Origin: Hemerocallis citrina
Lineage: Eukaryota > Streptophyta > Magnoliopsida > Asparagales > Asphodelaceae
Assembly (NCBI GenBank): GCA_017893485.1
Contig: CM030364.1
Location: 206,385,384 to 206,449,383 of the forward strand
Reading direction: 5' to 3'
DNA: 64,000 nucleotides
The notes beneath the pieces are model-generated. The model was given only the letters and a program-made list of their open reading frames with translations, did no database searches and was not told the origin of the DNA. The position numbers and the translations under genes were made by a program. Shown here piece after piece: positions 22,906 to 34,828 of this stretch. Every line of letters starts with the position of its first letter. Within the stretch, counting starts at the first letter, position 1.

Positions 22906-25613
22906 TTTGGACCCGAAACAACGCTGAGGTGGTGGACTAAGAGCTCTTCGGAAATTCCGGGCATGTCTACAGCTGACCAAGCAAAGAGGTCTCGGTTCCG
23001 TCGGATGCACTGTACTATGTCCGAGCATAGGGCGGATGGGAGGGTCTTGCTAACAAAGAACTTTCGAGTTGGATCCTGCTCAGAGAATAGCACTTCCTCC
23101 AATTCATCCACCGGCTCGGACGTCGGTTGGGCAGCATCTTGGGGGATTTCCAGAGTTTCTAGGGAGAGGACTGGACCAAGGGTAGAGGTCATGTAGCACT
23201 TGCAGGCCGTTTCCTGATTGCCTTTTACTTCCCCTACTCCGGCCCGAGTGGGAAACTTCATTTTGAGGTGATAGGCGGAGGGGACAGCTTCAAAGGCAGC
23301 AAGGCCGGGCCGACTCAAAATGACGTTGTAGGCTGCAGGAACATCTACGACCATGAAGTCCATCGGCTCCGTTCGGGTAGTAGGAGTTTTGCCAGCGGTT
23401 ACATCGAGGGTGGTCACCCCTTCGATAGTCACTGGCACTCCCGTGAACCCATGGAGCGTGTAGCCGGCGGGCTTGAGTCTGTCCCGGGAGAGTTTGAGGC
23501 CTTTGAAAGCGGCGAGGAAGAGGATGTTAACAGAGCTGCCATTGTCCACTAGGATCCTCTCCACTTTAAAATTCGCCATGTGGAGATTGATGACGAGTGC
23601 GTCACAATGAGGGGTGCGGACACCTTCAAGATCTTCGTCTGAGAATGTGACGGGCACTCCGAGGCCTTTGGGAGGAGGGGTGGCGCGAACCGAATTGACT
23701 TCCCTAATGAACGCCTTTCGAGAGGAGTTGGAGGAGCCCCCCATTGGGCCCCCGTGGATGAGGTGTAGGACACGCTCCTCTTCGAAGTTGGGCATTTCAT
23801 CGCGTTCAGAACGCTTATTAGCCCCTCGAGGCGGGGGAGGAAGGTCGGCTCGGTCCTTTCTTACGAACCTGGTCAGCTGCCCCCTCTGGATGAGGGCTTC
23901 TATCTCATTCTTCAAGGCCCGACAATCATTGGTGTCGTGGCCATGGTCTCGGTGATAACGACACCACTTCTCTTTATCCCTTTTCTTGGCGGGGGTGTTC
24001 ATCCTCGGAGCAGGAGGTATGATCCCTTCCTTCTCAACTTCCATTAGAATGGTAAAGACATTGGTGGTGAGAGGAGTAAATTTCTCGAATCTGGGGGGAG
24101 GTCGGCACTGGCCGGTATTATCTTTCTGGAGCTTCTTGGCTCCCTCCTCTTCTGTTCCCTTTCTCTTGGACCCGGAGGAAAACCCCTCCAAGTTGGGGCA
24201 GTGCTCGGCTTCTTCGGCCCGAATATACTTTTCACTTCGGAGGAGGAGGTCAGAGAAATTCTGCGGGGGCTTCTTGGCGAGGGACGAGCGGAGGCTGGAG
24301 TTGAGGACATTGGATTGAAATGCTGCTGCAGCGACCGACTGGTCGAGGGATGCTATGGACCTGGCTTCAGCTGTGAACCTTTTCACATAGTCTCTCAACT
24401 TCTCACCATTCTTCTGGTGGAGGTAAAGTAGCGAAATGCTGGTCTTCTCATTTCGGCAGCTACTCACGAAGTGGGTGATGAAGAGGGTCTCGAATTGCTC
24501 GAAGGAGAATATCGAGGATGGGGCAAGGCGAGAGTACCATTCTCGAGCTGGACCCTTGAGAGTTGCGGGGAAGGTTTTGCAGAGCAGGGCATCGGAAGCT
24601 TGATGGATGAGCATTAGGGTCTTGAAGCTTTCGATGTGATCGACGGGGTCAGTCTCCCCGGAATAGGTCTCAAATTGAGGAGGCTTGAATCCGATTGGTA
24701 CGGGTGCATCCATTATCGTTCGGGAAAAAGGAGGTCGACTAGGACGAAGGGTCCTTCCTCTAAGCTCCTCTTCTCGGTCTAACTGACCCAAGCGCCTCTC
24801 CATTTCGTGGAGACGGCGGTAGACGGCATCATCCCTTCGACGGTAATCAGCCGAGCCTCTAGACTCGTCTTCGTATGAGGGAGAGCGGGGGCTATGACGA
24901 CGGTAGCTGCTGGAGCGGCGAGGACTTGGCATATGCCGGGAGTTGCTAGGAGCTGGAGGAGGAGTTGGGGACCGTCGGCGAGGACTTCGGACCGGAGGAG
25001 GAGAGGGAATCTTTGGAGCATTGGTGTTAGGACGGAGAATGAGAGCTTGCAGGACGGTCGCTTGGAACTGCTGGAACTCGGCACGGGTGATGGGTGCCTC
25101 ATCGTTCCTAGGCTGTTGCCGACCTACAGGGGAGTGTGGTCTTCTTCTGTGATGCTCGGGGGATTCTCTCTGCCCCCGTCGGATGGGGGACCTCCTGTTG
25201 TCTCGGCGGTGAGGAGATCGCTCATCCGGATGGTGTTGGCGGGAGGCTCCCTCTAGGACCCGCTTTTCATCCAGACGGCGGCAAAGATCCTCATCCTTCT
25301 GCTGTTTGAGGATGGTGTTGCGAAGGTCGGATACTTGGGGATTGTAGGAGGCCATCGAACCCGAAGAGGCATTGTGGATGGAGACGTGGTCCGGATGGAG
25401 AGGTTGTTTCTGCGGGTTGGGACCCTTAGGAGGTTGTTGATTCTGCGAAGGAGGTAGGTCCTGTTGAAGAGGGTCCATGGCTTGAGGAGGAAGTTGCCCC
25501 TGTTGTTGAACGGGCTGAGGGGGAACTTCCTGTTGCTGATCGGGATTGGGTCCTCGGTTGGACCCTCTGGATCTGACTTTCCTAGGAGGCATGGCTGGAG
25601 AAGATCTGTCCAA
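22854..25613 (-). CDS. Tat gag-protease polyprotein
   Basis: A 919-residue open frame starting at the ATG at 25,613, only 52 nt inside the 5' LTR. Residues 1-240 are Pro/Gln/Arg-rich and disordered. Residues about 300-470 form the retrotransposon gag domain (FETYSGETDPVDHIESF, GPAREWYSRL). A Cys/His motif CRYHRDHGHDTNDC sits at 551-564, a variant zinc knuckle. The aspartic protease active site, VDNGSS with D690, follows. The last ~30 residues are out of frame relative to pol, so the natural protein would continue into reverse transcriptase. The frame is fully open although pol has at least five stops. This could reflect chance, or selection for gag supply in trans. Confidence 0.88.
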   Translation of the reverse strand: MDRSSPAMPPRKVRSRGSNRGPNPDQQQEVPPQPVQQQGQLPPQAMDPLQQDLPPSQNQQPPKGPNPQKQPLHPDHVSIHNASSGSMASYNPQVSDLRNTILKQQKDEDLCRRLDEKRVLEGASRQHHPDERSPHRRDNRRSPIRRGQRESPEHHRRRPHSPVGRQQPRNDEAPITRAEFQQFQATVLQALILRPNTNAPKIPSPPPVRSPRRRSPTPPPAPSNSRHMPSPRRSSSYRRHSPRSPSYEDESRGSADYRRRDDAVYRRLHEMERRLGQLDREEELRGRTLRPSRPPFSRTIMDAPVPIGFKPPQFETYSGETDPVDHIESFKTLMLIHQASDALLCKTFPATLKGPAREWYSRLAPSSIFSFEQFETLFITHFVSSCRNEKTSISLLYLHQKNGEKLRDYVKRFTAEARSIASLDQSVAAAAFQSNVLNSSLRSSLAKKPPQNFSDLLLRSEKYIRAEEAEHCPNLEGFSSGSKRKGTEEEGAKKLQKDNTGQCRPPPRFEKFTPLTTNVFTILMEVEKEGIIPPAPRMNTPAKKRDKEKWCRYHRDHGHDTNDCRALKNEIEALIQRGQLTRFVRKDRADLPPPPRGANKRSERDEMPNFEEERVLHLIHGGPMGGSSNSSRKAFIREVNSVRATPPPKGLGVPVTFSDEDLEGVRTPHCDALVINLHMANFKVERILVDNGSSVNILFLAAFKGLKLSRDRLKPAGYTLHGFTGVPVTIEGVTTLDVTAGKTPTTRTEPMDFMVVDVPAAYNVILSRPGLAAFEAVPSAYHLKMKFPTRAGVGEVKGNQETACKCYMTSTLGPVLSLETLEIPQDAAQPTSEPVDELEEVLFSEQDPTRKFFVSKTLPSALCSDIVQCIRRNRDLFAWSAVDMPGISEELLVHHLSVVSGPNRFNRRCASSPRPPSAS

Positions 25614-25646
25614 CGGGAAGAGGGGAGGTTGCTATTCGTTAGTTTT

Positions 25647-25662
25647 CCCACAGACTGCGCCA
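25647..25662 (-). other. primer binding site of Tat element
   Basis: Three bases inside the 5' LTR the minus strand reads tggcgcagtctgtggg. Starting with TGG, complementary to the CCA end of tRNA, and at the standard spacing, it is the likely primer site. The first six bases match a tRNA ending GCGCCA; the rest does not identify the tRNA with confidence. The second Tat element has tggcaccgcctgtggg at the same place. Confidence 0.6.
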
Positions 25663-25665
25663 ATC

Positions 25666-26262
25666 TGTTGCCGATAAATTTGGTGTGGGGGCAAATAGAT
25701 AGTATTTGTGGATTCTTAGGAATACTGAATAGCAAACCTGTTACCTGTTCCGTCGAAGTTTGATGCTGAATCCTGCCGTACACCTGCAAAAGTGCGAGAC
25801 ACCGGGGTTGTTCCCAGCGACGCACCCTCCAACGCTCAAGTCAGTAATCAGGAATGATTATGAGAGAGCGCAAAAACTGGGAAAAGATTGATTACCTCTT
25901 AATGGAGATGGATGGGGGGTATTTATAGGCGCCGCTGGGATCAGATTAGGAATGTAATCCCCCTGTGGTTAGATAAGGAATGTAATCCCTAACCCCCAGT
26001 CAAGGGATAGATATGAATCAGGGCCGTTGATTAGGATTTAATCAGAAACCCTAATTCTATCCCTTCTGGACCGGGTTTGCTGCGGGTGGGAACCCGCACC
26101 CAGTTGAGACAGATCCGTTTGTGGGTAAGTGGGTCTTCGGGGAAGAGAACCAATACCCGCTTCAGACCCGTTGGTAGGTGAAATTACCATTTTACCCCTA
26201 GGCTTCAAGATTCGTGCCCGATTTGGACGGTTCCGATTTAACCCCCTTTTTTAGCCATATCA
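25666..26262 (-). repeat. 5' LTR of Tat element
   Basis: Direct repeat of 13,167-13,764, 597 bp, ending in CA on the plus strand and adjoining the attac duplication. The minus strand carries a good plant TATA box, ctataaata, read from 25,920-25,928, so transcription would begin about 30 bp downstream of it and proceed into gag. Confidence 0.95.
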
Positions 26263-29200
26263 ATTACAACACATTTCGACTCAAAACAACATTGAACTTT
26301 GAACGTCTAAATTTAAGAAAATATGTAAAGTACTTGTTCCTTGTTATAATTACTCATTGCACTCCAAATTTGGTGTAGTTTTCAAATTTTGAACAATGGA
26401 TAAACTTTAGCCCCGCATCCTGATTCTAGCACATTTAGATTCAAAACAACTTCGACAGGTCAAAATCTACAAAAATATGTAAAGTAGTTGTGACTTGTTA
26501 TAAATAGTTATTGTGCACCAAATTTGGTGTGGTTTTGAAATTTCAGAAGAAATGATTTAGCCCGCATCCTAATTGCAGCACATTTCGACTCGAAACAACT
26601 TCGAACCGCAAACTGTCAAAATTGCAAATATATGTAAAGTACTTACTCACTTTTCTTAATAGTCATTATACACAAGCCGTAAGGTGGTTTTGAAATTAAA
26701 AAAGCAACACATTTGTAATCAAAATAACTTCAAACTTTGAACGGGGAAAACTTACAAAATTATATATATCACTTACTCGTTGTTATGAATAGTCATTATA
26801 CACAAAATTTTGTGTAGTTTTGAAATTTTAGAAAATGGTCGAACTTTACCTGCATCACATTTCGACTAAAACAACTTCGAATTTCAAACGGTAAAAATTT
26901 ACAAAAATATGTAATGTACTTGTTCATTATTATGAACAGTCATTATACGCAAAACATTTTATGGTTTTTTTCTTTCAAAAAATGGCCGAACTTTAGACCG
27001 CATCTTGATTGCAACGCATTTCGGCTCAAAACTACTTTGAACTTTGAACGTCAAAATTTACGAAAATATGTAAAGTACTTGTTCGTTGTTATGATTAGTC
27101 ATTGTACACAAAATTACGTGTGGTTTTGAAACATCGAAAAGTGGACTAATTTAGCCTGTATCATGATTGCAGCACATTTTCAAGTGAATACAACTTCGAA
27201 CTTAGAAGGGTCAAAATATACAAACATATCTAAATTTACTTGATGGACGAATTTATGCCGCATTCTCATTGTAGTATATTTCGACTCAAAACAATTTCAA
27301 ACAGTCAAAATTTAGTAAATATTTAAAGTACTTGCTCGTTGTTATGAATAGTCATTTTACAAAAAATTTGGTGTGGCTTCGAAATTCAAAAGATTTACGA
27401 ACTTTATCCCACATCATGATTGCAGCACATTTTCATGCAAAACAGCTTTGAACTTCGTCTGGTTAAAATTTATGAAACTATGTAAAGTACTTGCTTGTTA
27501 CGAATAGTCCTTGTACACAAAATTTGGTGTGGTTTGAAATTTGAAAGAATTGATTAAGTTTTGCTTGCATCCTGATTGCAGCATAATTCGACTCAAACCA
27601 ACAACTAACATAGACACTCAAAATTTATGAAAATATACAAATTACTTCTCGTTGTTATAAGTAGTCATGTACACAAAATTGGGTGTGGTTTTCAAATATG
27701 AAAAAATTGATGAATTAGCATGGATCCTAATTGTAGCACATATTTGCTCAAAACAACTTCGAACTTCGAACTGTCAAATTTTTTGAAAATATGTGAAGTA
27801 TTTGCTCAATGTTAAAAATAATCATTGTACTCAAAATTTGGTGTAGTTTTGAAATTTTGAAAAATGGATAAACTTTAGCCCCACATTCTGATTCTACCAC
27901 ATTTAGATTCAAAACAACTTCGAATGGTCAAAATTTACAAAAATATGTAAACTAGTTGTGACTCGTTATAAATAGTTATTGTGCACAAAATTTGTTGTGG
28001 TTTTAAATTTTTTTTAAAAATTTCGAACCTTAGCCCGCATCCTGATTGTAGCATATTTCGACTCAAAACAAATTCGAACTTCGAACTGTCAAAATTATGA
28101 ATATATGTAAAGTACTTACTCACTTTTTTGAATAGTCATTATACACAAAATATATTGTGGTTTTGAAATTTAAAAAGGGCGAACATTAGCCTTGATCCTA
28201 ATTGCAACACATTTCTAATAAAAATAACTTCAAACTCTGAATGGGAAAACTTACGAAAATATATATGGTACTTGCTCATTGTAATGAATAGTCATTGTAC
28301 ACAAAAATTTGTGTGGTTTTAAAATTTTAGAAAATGGGCAAACTTTACTCGCATCATGATTGCAGCACATTTCGACTCAAAACAACTTTGAATTTCGAAC
28401 GGTAAAAATTTATGAAAATATGTAATGTACTTGTTCGTCTTTATGAATAGTCATTACAAGCAAAACATTTTATGGTTTTTCTTTCAAAAATTGGCCGAAC
28501 TTGATACCGCATCTTGGTTGCAACATATTTCAACTCAAACTGCTTTGAACTTTGAACGTCAAAATTTACAAAAATATGTTAAGTACTTGTTCGTTGTTAT
28601 GATTAGTCATTGCACACAAAATTACATGTGATTTTGAAACATTAAAAAATGGACTAATTTAACCCGTATCTTGATTGCAGCACATTTTCAAGTAAAAACA
28701 ACTTCGAACATAGAAGGGTCAAAATTTTCAAACATATCTAAATTACTTGATGGACGAATTTATGCCGCATCCTCATTGTAGTATATTTCGACTCAAGAAA
28801 ACTTCGAAAAGTCATCAAAATTTTCAAACATATCTAAATTACTTGATGGACGAATTTATGCCGCATCCTCATTGTAGTATATTTCGACTCAAGAAAACTT
28901 CGAAAAGTCATCAAAATTTTCAAACATATCTAAACTACTTGATGGACGAATTTATGCCGCATCCTCATTGTAGTATATTTCGACTCAAGACAACTTCGAA
29001 AAGTCAAAATTAAGTGAAATATCTAAAGTACTTACTCGTTGTTATGAATAGTCAGTCATTTTACACAAAATTTGGTGTGGTTTTGAAATTCAGAAAATTG
29101 ACGAACTTTATCCCTCATCATGATTGCACCACATTTTCACTCAAAACAGCTTTGAACTTTGAATGGTTAAAATTTATGAAACTATGAAAAATACTTGCTC

Positions 29201-31037
29201 GTTGTTATGAATAGTCATTGTACACAAGATTTGGTGTGGTTTTGAACTTTGAAAAATTAGACGAAGTTTAGTCTACATCCGGATTGCAGCACAATTCGAC
29301 TCAAACCAACTACTAACTTTGATCAGTCAAAATTTACGAAAATATACAAATTACTTTCTCGTGGTTATAAGTAGTTATTGTACACATAATTTGGTGTGAT
29401 TTTCAAATTTCAGCATGGATCCTAATTGCAACACATTTTTACTCAAAACAAATTCGTACTTCGAACTGTCAAAATTTTGAAAATATCTAAAGTATTTACT
29501 CGTTAAAAATAATCATTGTACTTCAAATTTGGTGTAGTTTTCAAATTTTGAATAAAGGATATACTTTAACCCCGCATCCAGATTCTAGCACATTTAGATT
29601 CAAAACAATGAATGGTCAAAATTTACAAAAATTTTATGTGGTTTTAAATAGTTATAAATAGTTCTTGTACACAAAATTTGATGTGGTTATAAAATTCCAA
29701 AAAAACTTTAGCCCGCATCCTGATTGCAACACATTTCGACTCAAAACAACTTCGAACATCGAATTGTCAAAATTACGAATATATGTAACTACTTACTCAC
29801 TTTTTTGAATAGCCATTATACACAAATTGTAATGTGGTTTTGAAACTTAAAAAAGGACGAACTTTAGCCTGGATCCTAATTGCAACACATTTCTAATCAA
29901 AATAACTTCAATCTTTGAACGGGGAAAACTTACGAAAATATATATAGTACTTGCTCGTTGTTATGAATAGTCATTGTACCCAAAATTTTGTGTGGTTTTG
30001 AAATTTTAGAAAATGGGCGAACTTTACCCAAAATATGTAATGTACTTGTTCGTCGTTATGAATAGTCATTATACGCAAAACATTTTATTGTTTTTTCTTT
30101 CAAAAAATGGTCGAACTTTAGCCCGCATCTTGATTGCCACACATTTCGACTGAACTATTTTGAACTTTGAACATCAAAATTTACAAAAATATGTAAAGTA
30201 CTTGTTCGTTGTTATGGTTAGTCTTGAAACATTAAAAAAATGGACTAATTTAGCCTGTAACTTATTGCAACACATTTTCAGGTGAAAACAACTTCGAACT
30301 TAGAAGAGTCAAAATTTACAAACATATCCAAAATTACTTGATGGACAAAATTATGTCGCATCCTCATGTAGTATATTTCGACTCAAAACAACATCGAACA
30401 GTCAAAATTTAGTAAAAATATCTAAAGTACTTACTCGTTGTTATGAATAGTTATTTTACACAAATTTTGGTGTGGTTTTGAAATTCAAAATATTGACGAA
30501 CTTTATCCCACATCATGATTGCAGCACATTTTTATGCAAAACAGCTTTGAACTTCGAATGGTTAAATTTTTTGAAACTATGTAAAGAATGGTTAAATTTT
30601 TTGAAACTATGTAAAGTATTTGCTCGTTGTTATGAATAGTCATTGTACACAAAATTTGGTGTGGTTTTAAATTTGAAAAATTAGACAAACTTTAGCCCAA
30701 ATCCTGATTGTAGCACATTCGACTCAAAACAACTACTAACTTAGATCAGTCAAAATTTACGAAAATATACAAATTACTTGCTCGTTGTTATAAATAGTCA
30801 TTGTATACAAAATTTGGTGTGGTTTTCAAATTTCAAAAAATTGACGAACTTTAGCATGCATCTTAATTGCAGCACATTTTGACTCAAAACTACTTCGAAC
30901 TTCGAGTTGTCAAAATTTTTGAAAATATGTGAAGTGCTTGCTCATTGTTAAAAATAATCATTGTACTCCAAATTTGGTGTAGTTCTGAAATTTTGAAAAA
31001 TGGATCAACTTTAGCCCCGCATCTTGACTCTAGCACA
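26263..31037. repeat. satellite subfamily B, main block
   Basis: About 30 monomers resume where the Tat element cut the array. Variant monomers recur in the same order at 1.5-1.6-kb steps: the rare tagaaggg variant lies at about 27,203, 28,711 and 30,301; a cggggaaaac variant at about 26,740, 28,240 and 29,920; a gcatggatcctaattg variant at about 27,718 and 29,414. This is higher-order organisation of about ten monomers. Several monomers have internal deletions, for example near 30,027. A 30-bp unit beginning gaatggttaaatttttt is duplicated head to tail at 30,556-30,615. Confidence 0.9.
28748..29035. repeat. recent 96-bp triplication inside satellite B
   Basis: Three head-to-tail copies begin tgatggacgaatttatg at 28,748, 28,844 and 28,940. 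They are nearly identical, unlike the diverged monomers around them, so the duplication is young. The 96-bp length keeps one reading frame open through all three copies, which explains an apparent repetitive small protein that should not be annotated as a gene. Confidence 0.85.
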
Positions 31038-32305
31038 TCTATACTATTATTAAGCAAAGCCTTATTTTGCTGGCTTTTTACTATTATACCCTCACAAACA
31101 TAAAGGGCTAAAAAAATATATAGGGGTATAAAATGTAATTTGCATGCCTAATAAATGAGACTAAATCAAAAATCAGTTAGAATTAAATCTATACTATCAA
31201 AAACCGGGTTGAATTAAAGGTGAACAATAAAAACCGGGTTTAATTGCTACACTGATAAAGGTGAACAATTAAATTTAGTCATGCACACTGATAAGGCCTT
31301 CAAAGGTCTTCCATCCGAATATTAACAGCAATGGGAGCATCTGCCTTGACATCTTGAAGGAACAACCATTTACAAGGTCAATACTTCTCTCGGGAAAAAA
31401 AACATTAATTCATCTTTCATTTAATTGAATGCATTGATATCAGAATTCAGAAACCATTTCCAAGGTCAATACTTTTTCTCAGAGAAAAAACATTAATTCT
31501 TCATGCATCTTTCATTTAATTGAATGCACTGATATCAGAATTCATTCATACCCATTCATACCTCTTCATCCCCTTTATTAACAGCAACCCATTCATACCT
31601 CTTCAACCCATTCGTTTTCATTTATTTCCCCTTTTTCTTCTTCTTCTTCTTCCTGGTCAATCCGAACCTTCACCCTAACCCTAAAATCCAACATTATGAT
31701 TTGGGGGATTTGTAGAAATCTATACTATTATTAAGCAAAACCTTATTTTGCTGGCTTTTTACTATTATACCCTCACAAACATAAAGGGCTAAAAAAATAT
31801 ATAGGGGTATAAAATGTAATTTGCATGCCTAATAAATGAGACTAAATCAAAAATCAGTTAGAATTAAATCTATACTATCAAAAACCGGGTTGAATTAAAG
31901 GTGAACAATAAAAACCGGGTTTATTTGCTACACTGATAAAGGTGAACAATTAAATTTAGTCATGCACACTGATAAGGCCTTCAAAGGTCTTCCATCCGAA
32001 TATTAATAGCAATGGGAGCATTTGCCTTGACATCTTGAAGGAACAACCATTTACAAGGTCAATACTTCTCTCGGGAAAAAAAACATTAATTCATCTTTCA
32101 TTTAATTGAATGCACTGATATCAGAATTCATTCATACCCATTCATACCTCTTCATCCCCTTTATTAACAGCAACCCATTCATACCTCTTCAACCCATTCG
32201 TTTTCATTTATTTCCCCTTTTTCTTCTTCTTCTTCTTCCTGGTCAATCCGAACCTTCACCCTAACCCTAAAACCCAACATTATGATTTGGGGGATTTGTA
32301 GAAAT
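31038..32305 (+). repeat. tandemly duplicated Helitron 5' end
   Basis: The first ~680 bp (31,038-31,718) is repeated at 31,719-32,305; both copies begin tctatactattattaagca and run to ttgggggatttgtagaaa. Copy one has an extra ~94-bp internal duplication around 31,436-31,530, explaining the length difference. The copies are nearly identical. Either a second Helitron copy landed at an A/T site at 31,718, or rolling-circle replication restarted at the 5' end and left two termini in tandem. Confidence 0.85.
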
Positions 32306-32517
32306 TGTATATAAGAGGAGGTAACCTGGCTCGGTTGAGCTTTTCGGCTGGTACCATTTTTGGGAATGTGGAAGTGCTACGTTTGAAGTACTTAAAAGAT
32401 TTAGAAGGTGGATGGGTAGAGCTGCTTGCTGCATTTCCAAATCTTTTGTGCTTGGAGGTTCACAAATGTGACAAGCTAATATTCGAAGGTGTGCGGTTAA
32501 GCATACTGATTGGTTGA
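32305..32517 (+). pseudogene. possible captured LRR-protein fragment
   Basis: A 70-residue frame contains NVEVLRLKYLKDLEGGW and FPNLLCLEVHKCDKL, the spacing and residues of plant leucine-rich repeats such as those in NBS-LRR or F-box/LRR proteins. It begins where the duplicated Helitron end stops and has no partner domains. Helitrons often carry host gene pieces, so capture is plausible. The match is by eye and short. Confidence 0.35.
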
Positions 32518-34828
32518 CGCTAAGAGGTGTAGCAGTGTGGATTAAGGAGAACTAATTGGTCGAAGCAAAGAGCTGATCATAAACTGTGAAGCAGTTCAAG
32601 GTAATTTTCCTCACAGTGACTCAAGTGCATATATTATCAACTTTATTATCTTACTAGGTTTGCAAATTAGATTTATTAGGCATGCAAATGTAATTTGCAA
32701 ACCTAGCCTTCATTAATTAGATTTATTAGCAACAGCAATCGCTCTATCCTCATCTCATCCCTCCTCAGGTCTTAAAAACTTTCCTTAAAGTTTTGATCTT
32801 TATTCGATTCCAGTTTAGGAAAGGTATAATTTTTAGCAAATTATGTAATTTTTTTCATATTTGCTGCATTTAGTTGTTGTTGATTTTGATGAGGTTAGTT
32901 GTTGTTTATTTTTACCAATGATAATTTTAAACAAGAACATCACCTAAAAAAGATCTCTAAATGAAAAAAAATGAAAAAAAAACTGTTCTTTTCATCCTGG
33001 TTGAGGATTTCAGATCTGAGCATCTAAAAAAGTTACAAACATCAGGAAATCAATTCCCAAAAGATTAAAGTTGTAATTGTTGAAAGTTTTTGAAGCTTAA
33101 TTAATTGCTGCAATAAATCAAACCTCAACTGCGAGACTGGTTCTTGATTATTTTGTGTGAAATAGGCACTAATATCAAACAGGTGATCAGAGTGCTCTTT
33201 CATCTCATCTCCCGAATCTAAAGAAATGGGTCTTTTGTATTTGGGTAGTTTACTTAATGGTTGTTCTTGAGCTGTAACAATAGATCAATTAATGAAAGAG
33301 GAAATGATAGGGGAGAGAAAGTAGAAGAAGATAACGTACTAAACATAGAATGCAGGGCCAAAATGTTTATGGTATTCTCTTTCTTTAAAGACTTCTGTTA
33401 ATTCATTTCCATTTATTTAGATGTCATTAAGATGTTTGTCAATTAAACATACTTATGGTGCCACATATGCACCACATCATCAATACCTCATTTAGCAAAG
33501 TGAGCCGCCACCTCATATCCCATTTTCCCATATATATAACCTTCCACTTTTAATCTTTGTCTTCCAAATCTATTTTCTTTTTTTATTTTCTCGCCAAACT
33601 ATAGGATTGTTTAGATCAGTGGGTTTGGGATCCATTGAAGTATTTTTTTGTTTATACTCAAAAGTTGTACAATATGAGTTTAACTTCTTTGTGTATGGTA
33701 GATTTCCAGTTATGATATTGTAGATTTTAAATATTTAACAGTTATTTTCTATTCACATAATGGGTTCAACTTCTTTGTGTGTGTGTGAGTAGTTGGGCGG
33801 CGGGCGGTGGGGATGGTAATATACATATAAGTTTGAATAGTTCAAGGACGGAAGAGGATGCACTTCAACTGTGCCATTTCAAATTTTAGTTTGTTGTACA
33901 TAATAAAAATAACTCAAATCTTCTATGACAAACTACTAACAAAGCAGTTGCTCAGATTCCAGCAAAACATGTTTTACAAATTGCGATAATAGTTATACAA
34001 CGACTGCCTGTATTTATTGTATAGGTTACTAACTTCTCAAGACTGAAGGGAACTGGAAATTTTTGAAAAATACGGATAGATAAATTCTGCAGTGTGGGAG
34101 AAAAAAGACATGTAAATAGGAAAGCTTACAACATACATTTTAATGGAGTTTTACGTGGGATAGTGACCATCGTACAATTAACACTTTATGGGGTGACCAG
34201 ACAACTATAATGAAACCAATATAATTGATACCCATCATTACTTATATACTGCTGTTTTCTTTAAGAAATACCAAAGATGAGGTATTGGGTCATAGAAATA
34301 AAGTTAGACATTTTCGAGGCCAGCTTCATGCATAAAAGTGAACTGATTTCTCTGTCATTTTATATAGGAAATGCAAAATAGGAAATGCATTTTAAATGAC
34401 AGAGAAACAAAATAGGAAATGCATTTTAATAGCCATGGTTCTTTTTATGTTTGTTAAGGCTTTTAATCAAGTATTGGTTTGTCCCATGAAGACCAAATTT
34501 AATAGGAAATCTATTTATACTTCAAAGCATATATTATAGATTATCATATAGATTATTTACAATATTGATACTCTTTTTGCTAGACGAGACTTGCTATTCA
34601 TTTGTAATTTCGAGTTATGGGAATACATTGATCAATGTTTGTTGTGAATAAACCTTTTTATATCACTCAAAATGAGATCATTATATGTGATGTTATTTCG
34701 TAAAAAACTAGTTCTTACTTTGAAATAATCAGCTCACACTATTTGTTTCTCATATGTAGGCTTCTGCTCAGGGGTTTTAATAATCAGCTCACACTGTTTG
34801 TTTCTCATACAAAATCCCCATTGAGAAG
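32518..34828 (+). other. Helitron internal non-coding region
   Basis: This AT-rich stretch has no frame longer than chance and no recognisable domain. Around 34,365-34,430 a small block (gacagagaaacaaaataggaa type) is locally repeated, and aataatcagctcacact recurs near 34,725 and 34,780. Confidence 0.5.

Larger units (their letters stand above)
13167..26262 (-). mobile_element. Tat-lineage Ty3/gypsy retrotransposon
   Basis: A 13,096-bp element bounded by two LTRs of about 598 bp, flanked by attac on both sides (13,162-13,166 and 26,263-26,267), inserted in satellite B. Read on the minus strand the order is 5' LTR, primer binding site, gag-protease, reverse transcriptase, RNase H, a second RNase H domain, integrase, a long non-pol region, and 3' LTR. 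Two RNase H domains, large size and extra sequence downstream of pol are marks of the Tat lineage (Retand, Ogre, Grande relatives). I count about two dozen mismatches and one indel between the LTRs, roughly 4 percent, so it is not a brand-new insertion. Pol is broken by stops and frameshifts, so this copy cannot be autonomous. Confidence 0.93.

Noticed and set aside
23614..25256. Plus-strand frames across gag-protease
   Set aside because: They are overlapped by the 919-residue gag-protease frame, whose domains are recognisable; the opposite frames show none.
28747..29013. Repetitive 88-residue protein
   Set aside because: It is the in-frame reading of a 96-bp DNA triplication within satellite B.
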